Shown piece after piece: positions 60,601 through 64,000 of a stretch of 64,000 nucleotides of DNA (within the stretch, counting starts at the first letter, position 1; each line of letters opens with the position of its first letter). Source of the stretch: Crossaster papposus (Eukaryota; Echinodermata; Asteroidea; Velatida; Solasteridae). Location: positions 1 through 64,000 of the forward strand of contig JBAIAA010000662.1 of the NCBI GenBank assembly GCA_037893245.1, in the 5' to 3' direction. The notes under the pieces were generated by a model. It worked only from the letters and a program-made list of their open reading frames with translations, searched no databases and was not told the DNA's origin. The position numbers were made by a program, and so were the translations under genes.

Positions 60601-62094
60601 TTACACGGTTAACCGACCGTTCAAACGGTTACACAGTTACATTTTTCCTGTTCGGTTAACCTTTTTGTTTTAAAAATGTTGGTTACGGTTAACTGTTGAC
60701 CATAACCGCAAAACAACGATTACACGGATAATTTGATAACCGCAAAGTTGCTGGCTTAGTTTTTAGATGTGCAGATACCGGTATGTACATTGTATCTAGA
60801 AACACATGTTGTGCAATATTTGTCCAACACACGTATGCGACATTGCAAGATGTACGATCAGCGGCTCTGCGCATTCGTTAATATCACTGCAAATTATCAC
60901 ATTCACAACTCACAATTCTCCATTTTGTACTTCTCTCATATTAATGTGAAATATGATACTGCATAGTGGCCAAATAAGATTTTTGTTTTAACGTCTGATG
61001 TGACACCACAAGACACCACATACAAAAACAAACACCGATGTAAAGTATAGCAAGGCACCATACTATTTCTAGTATTTATTCAACATTCTTTGGAAATCAT
61101 GAGATAGCGGGTAGTGGTTGGAGTGTAGTGCTCGACACCATGGGCCAATTTCATGGCGCTGATTAACAGTTAGTGGAAAAGTTGTGCCAACTATAGCAGA
61201 AAAAGTTGCTAACCTTAAGCGCTATTTCACGGCGTTTTTGTGCTAAAGTTTGCGCGTGCATAGAGATTCTATTGTTACGTCACAGATTTAAGCACATTTT
61301 TCCGCTAGGTTAAGCGAGCTTTTTGCCATGCTTACTGCTTACGGTCTCGCCGTAAAATAGACGAAAGCTCTGTTAGCAGAACATTGTGTGCTTAGTAATG
61401 CCGTGAAATTGGCCCGAGGAGGTTGAAAGATCTGTGCCCAATTTCATGAAGCTGCTAAGCACGCAGTTTTGCTTAGCACAAAAAAGTCTTGATCAGTAAA
61501 ATCAGGTTACATGTACCAGCCAAAACTCTATGCGCTTTTCATGCTAAGCTGAAAACATGCTGAATACCAGTCACAAACAATACACATCACCTGAAAATTT
61601 GGTTTGTAACCTTGTTTACTGCCAAGATTTTTTTTCATGCTAAGCAAATTTGTGTGCTTAGGAGCTCCTTGAAATTTGGCCCTTGTTCCCTTGCAATGCA
61701 ATCTTACCAGATGCCCTGTCACCGCAGACGGCACAGATGCCTTTGTTCATTGAGGACCCCGGCATTCCTAGAGGGGAGTGTGCTCCCTGATTCAGCATGG
61801 AGGACGGGGACAACGAGATGTGCGACATCATTGACTGAGCCATAGGGTGGGTGGGGATCCCCGAGGGTCCAATCATAGGCTTAATGTCCTCCTGGGAGGA
61901 GACGGAAGAGACAGACCCACCCATACTGCTCAGGGTAGGAGACTGCATGGCCGGTGAGTGCATCATACTGCTGTGGAGAGGGGGCGGGGAGGTGATGAGG
62001 GGTGGGGAACCCATGGTGCGGGAGTTTGACATCGGGGGAGGGGAACCCATGGTGCTGGTGGGGGACTGGATGGACGTTATGGAGTTGATCGAAT
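48431..62094 (-). CDS. rxr: Retinoid X receptor (RXR, NR2B family), six coding exons, 5' end missing
   Basis: Six minus-strand exons join in phase (1-1-1-0-1-1) and give 439 residues after the first split codon. Order: Ser/Pro/Met-rich A/B region with [11 protein letters not shown]-binding domain with two C4 zinc modules ([29 protein letters not shown]-box, CRDDRNC, CQYC); T-box [11 protein letters not shown]; hinge; and an LBD with [59 protein letters not shown]-type helix 5, LHVHRNSAH and helix 12 FLMEMLEAP, ending APSNS. RXRs bind direct repeats of AGGTCA in the nucleus, alone or as partner of other nuclear receptors. Residues known to contact 9-cis-retinoic acid in vertebrate RXR (the Arg of SHRS, the Ala of LLATG, the Cys of LKCLEH) are all present, so retinoid binding is plausible. 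The loop between helices H1 and H3 is about nine residues shorter than in vertebrates. The first exon is not identified. Confidence 0.97.
49095..49315. mobile_element. MITE family A copy in RXR intron, inverted
   Basis: It reads GGGGCCAATTGTTTAGCATG at one end and CTCCATAAAATTGGCCCC at the other, with the interior in inverted orientation relative to 61437. It ends 39 bases from the RXR exon at 49355-49579. More diverged material of the same kind lies at 48888-48990. Confidence 0.7.
49355..49579 (-). CDS. rxr: RXR exon: helices 5-9 of the ligand-binding domain
   Basis: Acceptor CTTTCCTGTAG, donor CCAG|GTTAGT, phase 1 to 1. Encodes [20 protein letters not shown], then [19 protein letters not shown] and on to [17 protein letters not shown]. 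This is nearly identical to vertebrate RXR, apart from Ala in place of Ser in LLIASF. Confidence 0.97.
49887..50013 (-). CDS. rxr: RXR exon: helices 3-4 of the ligand-binding domain
   Basis: Acceptor CACCCAAACAG, donor GCTG|GTAAGC, phase 0 to 1. Encodes [20 protein letters not shown], then [20 protein letters not shown] and RAG, the nuclear-receptor signature region (F-W-K-F-LDDQ-LL). Thr replaces the usual Ile in DQVILL. Confidence 0.96.
50429..50788. mobile_element. MITE family B copy in RXR intron
   Basis: Ends are TTAAAGGTAGTATACACCAT and GTATACTACCTTTAA. The interior matches the copy at 45366 in the same orientation. It ends about 105 bases from the RXR exon at 50895. Confidence 0.8.
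50895..51046 (-). CDS. rxr: RXR exon: T-box, hinge and helix 1
   Basis: Acceptor GTCTTGCAG, donor CCG|GTGAGT, phase 1 to 0. Encodes [20 protein letters not shown], then [20 protein letters not shown] and [11 protein letters not shown]. The VESTSS and [13 protein letters not shown] blocks are RXR hallmarks. The exon ends directly before HDPVTN, so the H2 loop found in vertebrate RXRs is nearly absent. Confidence 0.95.
53508..53932. mobile_element. Foldback derivative of MITE family B in RXR intron
   Basis: Two copies of the left half of family B face each other: arms at about 53511-53683 and 53752-53929, pairing over roughly 175 bases with a spacer near 68 bases. Both arms carry CCGGCGTCAGGCAGTGGTTC or its inverse. 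Transcription of either strand would give a long hairpin. Confidence 0.8.
54141..54553. mobile_element. 413-base TIR element in RXR intron
   Basis: The left end is TAAGGCCAAATAAAAAAAGG, then TTTAGCGTCC; the right end is its inverse (GGACGCTAAAC, then ATTTGGCCTTA). The interior is A-rich and GAGGCC-containing, with smaller internal inverted blocks. No coding capacity. Confidence 0.7.
54762..54769. promoter_or_regulatory. Perfect CRE octamer TGACGTCA
   Basis: Lies in the RXR intron just before the 42-base array. Confidence 0.25.
54821..55318. repeat. Degenerate tandem array with period near 42 bases
   Basis: Two clusters (about 54821-54925 and 55118-55318) repeat the block CCTCAATCCTGCAAAATCC. 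Copies begin near 55121, 55161, 55204, 55245 and 55288, so the spacing is 40-43. Sequence between blocks is less conserved. It lies in the RXR intron between the DNA-binding domain and hinge exons. Confidence 0.7.
55399..55406. promoter_or_regulatory. Perfect CRE octamer TGACGTCA
   Basis: Lies in the RXR intron just after the 42-base array, 637 bases from the previous one. Confidence 0.25.
56046..56225 (-). CDS. rxr: RXR exon: rest of the DNA-binding domain
   Basis: Acceptor CCCTTTTAG, donor GAAG|GTAATG, phase 1 to 1. Encodes [20 protein letters not shown], then [20 protein letters not shown] and [19 protein letters not shown]. All remaining zinc cysteines are present. The P-box CEGCK predicts recognition of AGGTCA half sites. 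Confidence 0.97.
56675..57352. mobile_element. 678-base TIR element with GC-richer interior in RXR intron
   Basis: Terminal inverted repeats of about 50 bases: GGGGCAGTCCAAAGTTGTCG, then TTAAGGTCGTACAGAGCGTA, mirrored by TACGCTTTGTACGACC and ACTTTGGACGGCCC. The region just inside the ends is C-rich (CCCCCCTCCC). The central 400 bases are GC-richer than surrounding introns and resemble no other part of the window. Confidence 0.7.
57680..57910. repeat. Cluster of GCAACA / TGTTGC motifs
   Basis: ATGCAACAACATGCAACA and close variants occur many times in both orientations, including TTATGTTGCATT twice. It looks like a degenerate minisatellite with inverted units, in an RXR intron. Confidence 0.5.
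58775..59170. mobile_element. MITE family C copy in RXR intron
   Basis: Ends are TTTAAAGGGATTGAATACG (then TTTGGTAATT) and AATTACCAAACATATACG (then ATCCCTTTAA). The interior is nearly the same as the copy at 23752 and in the same orientation. It lies between the DNA-binding-domain exons of RXR. Confidence 0.78.
59688..59709. repeat. Poly-G tract (22)
   Basis: Twenty-two G at the end of the minus-strand SINE 59710-59985. Confidence 0.9.
59710..59985 (-). mobile_element. tRNA-derived SINE in RXR intron, next to a poly-G run
   Basis: Minus strand: a tRNA-like head with GGTTCAGGTTCGATTCC as B-box near 59925-59909, then a body containing GGTTTTCCTCCCTC. It ends at the poly-G tract 59688-59709. 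The body is related to, but diverged from, the copies at 4690 and 27420. Confidence 0.5.
60588..60735. repeat. Cluster of CGGTTAAC / CGGTTACAC motifs
   Basis: GCGGTTAAGCGGTTACACGG opens a run of about ten GGTTA or TAACC motifs on both strands, including GGTTAACC palindromes. It has no coding potential. Confidence 0.6.
61141..61415. mobile_element. MITE family A-like copy in RXR intron
   Basis: Inverted ends are GGGCCAATTTCATGGCGC and GCCGTGAAATTGGCCC. The interior differs from the other copies (TTAAGCGCTATTTCACGGCG), so it is a sub-family sharing mainly the termini. It lies 21 bases from the next copy. Confidence 0.65.
61437..61683. mobile_element. MITE family A copy beside an RXR splice donor
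   Basis: Ends are GCCCAATTTCATGAAGCTGC and GAGCTCCTTGAAATTTGGCC, and the interior is TTAGCACAAAAAAGTCTTG. On the coding strand it begins only 24 bases beyond the end of the RXR exon at 61708. Confidence 0.75.
61708..62094 (-). CDS. rxr: RXR exon: A/B domain and first half of zinc module 1
   Basis: Acceptor CTTGTGCAG at 62100-62095, donor G|GTAAGA at 61707, phase 1 in and 1 out. Encodes a disordered Ser/Pro/Met-rich activation region with repeated MGSPP and TSPPP blocks, then [10 protein letters not shown]. The latter corresponds to the EDIKP motif of vertebrate RXR, which contains the SUMO-accepting lysine in human RXR alpha. It ends [14 protein letters not shown]. The split inside the first zinc module, after SG, is the usual RXR intron position. 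No start codon in frame precedes the acceptor. Confidence 0.93.
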
Positions 62095-62234
62095 CTGCAC
62101 AAGAAAAAAAGGAAACACATAAATCATTGCTTGCATACAAAAATCAATGTAATAATCAATAAGAAAACAGGAATTTTAATATGAATTCATACATCTCCAA
62201 CCGTTTGTTTTTATGTCATTCACGAATTTGTACA

Positions 62235-62400
62235 ATGGTACCAGTATCTCTTCAACAGGACAGAAGCAAAATAGGGCGTTTGTCTTTTGTTGAATTTTGT
62301 CTTCTGTCGTTAAAGTGTACGCTAAGTCTGTAGGATTAGGCTGCAATACAGGAACAAAGCGAAACACAATAGGGGATCCTCGGTCGTTATGGAAAAACAC
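62235..62400 (-). repeat. Interspersed repeat E, copy upstream of the RXR A/B exon
   Basis: Minus strand reads CATAACGACCGAGGATCCCC, then TATTGTGTTTCGCTTTGTTCC, matching the repeat at 20590. No terminal repeats were resolved. Confidence 0.5.
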
Positions 62401-63139
62401 GACTCTATGTACGGTAGCATGTTTCTCAAGATGGAAATTATTTATTTTTTATCAGCCACTATTTATTAACCACTTCCAACAGCGAGTAACCGCCAATTAC
62501 AGGAATGGGAAATTGTGTCGGGGTTATTTACATAATTTGTAAACTTCAATTTTTTGTTTATTTTGTTTATTTTATAAACACTGAATAATCAGTGTTGTCT
62601 AGACGGACATTAGGAAAAAAAATCTACTCGGGTGGAACCCGTACATGTACAGGTACATGTACATTATATTCCAATGCAACTTCCATTTCAGCCAGTAAGC
62701 AGTTTGCAGCAGTATTAATCTTATTCACAATATGTGTCTATTATTTATACAGAATTTGTAAAAAAATTATAATAATTCATAACTTATGTATACTTTATTA
62801 GTGTATGTAGAAACTGAAAGAGTGCAAATTGCAATATCATGGCCACCCAAAAAATATTTAAATAAAAACTTGACATCTGTATTTCTCTTCTGCCTTTCTT
62901 ACAAGGTCTGTCCAAATATCTGGTCCAACCCGAGCGCTAGCCCACAGCGTGCTCTCCCAATCTTCATACCAACAAAAAGGTTTCAGTGAACTCAGACAAA
63001 ATGGCTACCCCGCAACAGTACCAAGGGATCCCCATGTAAATAGAGGGTGAATTTGACCTGACCGTGACCTGTGGTAATGCAATACACTCTGTCCAGACAG
63101 TCAGTGCCAGCGCTGGGGTGGGGTGTTGTGTGGTGCGTG

Positions 63140-63560
63140 GGCCTCTGTGTACATGTACATGTACATACATGCATGCATGCAGATTTCAATCAGTATGACT
63201 ATACAATATGACAATATCAGACATGTATATAATGTAAATGTACATGTACCTGTGTACATGTACAATATGTAAGTACTGCCATTATGTACACGTACATATG
63301 TACATGTACACTGGGTATACAATGTACATGTACATGATGTACGGTTGAATAATCAATGTACATTGTACATGTACATCCATGTACATGTACAATGTACATA
63401 GGATCACCAGTGTGCAATATGGGGTGTGCAATGTGGGGTGTACATTTACCTACATGTACATGTATGTTGTACATACTTTGTGCACCATTAGTACACATAC
63501 TGCATGTATGTGTATACTACAAGTATGTACATGACCATATGTATGTACATGTGTACACTG
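63140..63560. repeat. TGTACATG-rich palindromic simple repeat
   Basis: About 400 bases dense in TACATGTACATG, TGTACA and GCATGCATGC units, many of them perfect palindromes such as TGTACATGTACA. Alternating purine-pyrimidine runs favour cruciform or Z-form DNA. Shorter patches of the same motif occur at 51499-51527 and 52040-52075. Confidence 0.85.
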
Positions 63561-64000
63561 CATTAGTCCCAACCCTTGGTCATGTTGGTGAATGCATGAA
63601 CGCACAGCAGGAGTGCATTTTCCCGTATGCGCGCATCCACGCTCCATTAAAAATCTGTTCCACATGTCCGCATGTGCCTGGGCAAATTGGCGGCGAGTGT
63701 TGATGAATAGTATAATGTGGAAATGCTTGATGCTATTGCGCTTTGCTAGCTAAATGTACACGTACGTCAGGTTCAGTGTGCATGAAATTATCCCTAACCT
63801 TCCTTAATCTTCCAGAATCCTACAATATTAGGTCAAGTACAAACTACATGCAAGTCAAGATACAAAATTCAGCAATGTTTAAGATTAATTAATTACTTTA
63901 ACCCTTATTAGAAAAAAAATCCCGTTTACAAAATTCCACTTTTTTTCTCATGTTTTGATCTTGGTTTTATTACTTGGATATTGTTGTTCTTGCTATGTTT

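Larger units (their letters stand above)
56226..61707 (-). other. RXR intron inside the DNA-binding domain (5.5 kb)
   Basis: It splits the first zinc module after SG. It holds the 678-base TIR element, the GCAACA cluster, a family C MITE, a SINE, a poly-G run, the GGTTA cluster and two family A MITEs. No further exon was found. Confidence 0.85.
62095..64000 (-). other. RXR upstream intron or 5' flank
   Basis: The exon at 62094 is entered in phase 1 from an acceptor, so at least one earlier coding exon must exist. No convincing start-codon exon with a phase 1 donor was found here. The stretch holds a repeat E copy and the TGTACATG-rich block. Confidence 0.6.

Noticed and set aside
61851..62162. 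Plus-strand frame rich in Gly/Glu/Met
   Set aside because: It is the antisense of the RXR A/B exon, whose Ser/Pro-rich codons keep the other strand open.
63356..63703. RXR first exon or other protein frame in the TGTACATG block
   Set aside because: Open frames here arise from the TACATG repeat (VHVH, CTCT patterns). No ATG exon with a phase 1 donor could be supported.

Overview
The window is animal nuclear DNA: AT-rich, with GT-AG introns, long introns packed with short transposon-like repeats, tRNA-derived SINEs and long poly-G/poly-C runs. Two multi-exon genes can be read through exon by exon. Their protein sequences are clearly bilaterian. The repeat style together with an invertebrate-type RXR and TRPC suggests a marine invertebrate deuterostome, most likely an echinoderm. 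The species cannot be fixed from this sequence.

Layout. 1-6697 is gene-poor flank with repeats, including a SINE nested inside an inverted-repeat element (3206-3686) and a 34-base perfect palindrome (1597-1630). 6698-35300 (+) is a complete canonical TRP cation channel (TRPC) of 11 coding exons and 1037 residues, with a 20.4 kb first intron. 35301-48430 is intergenic, about 13.1 kb, with several repeat elements and a possible small minus-strand transcription unit near 40640-41260. 48431-62094 (-) carries six coding exons of a retinoid X receptor (RXR): most of the A/B domain, the complete DNA-binding domain, the hinge, the complete ligand-binding domain and the stop codon. Its first exon, with the start codon, was not found and probably lies beyond the window or in a short exon I cannot recognise. 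62095-64000 holds RXR upstream or intronic DNA, including about 400 bases dense in TGTACATG palindromes.

The two genes converge tail to tail. TRPC would act at the plasma membrane as a receptor-operated, calcium-permeable channel. RXR would act in the nucleus as the common partner of many nuclear receptors. Nothing in the sequence says they are functionally linked.

The most unusual feature is in the TRPC protein. Between transmembrane helices S3 and S4, where relatives have a short extracellular loop, this gene encodes about 146 residues: a Ser/Thr-rich acidic stretch, two N-glycosylation sequons and a segment with two regular heptad blocks that looks like a coiled coil. Other points of note are a 103-base tandem duplication across the TRPC stop codon, a divergent TRP box, several related foldback/MITE families inside both genes (two adjacent copies ending about 25 bases from an RXR splice donor), a 42-base degenerate tandem array, and nine long poly-G/poly-C tracts.
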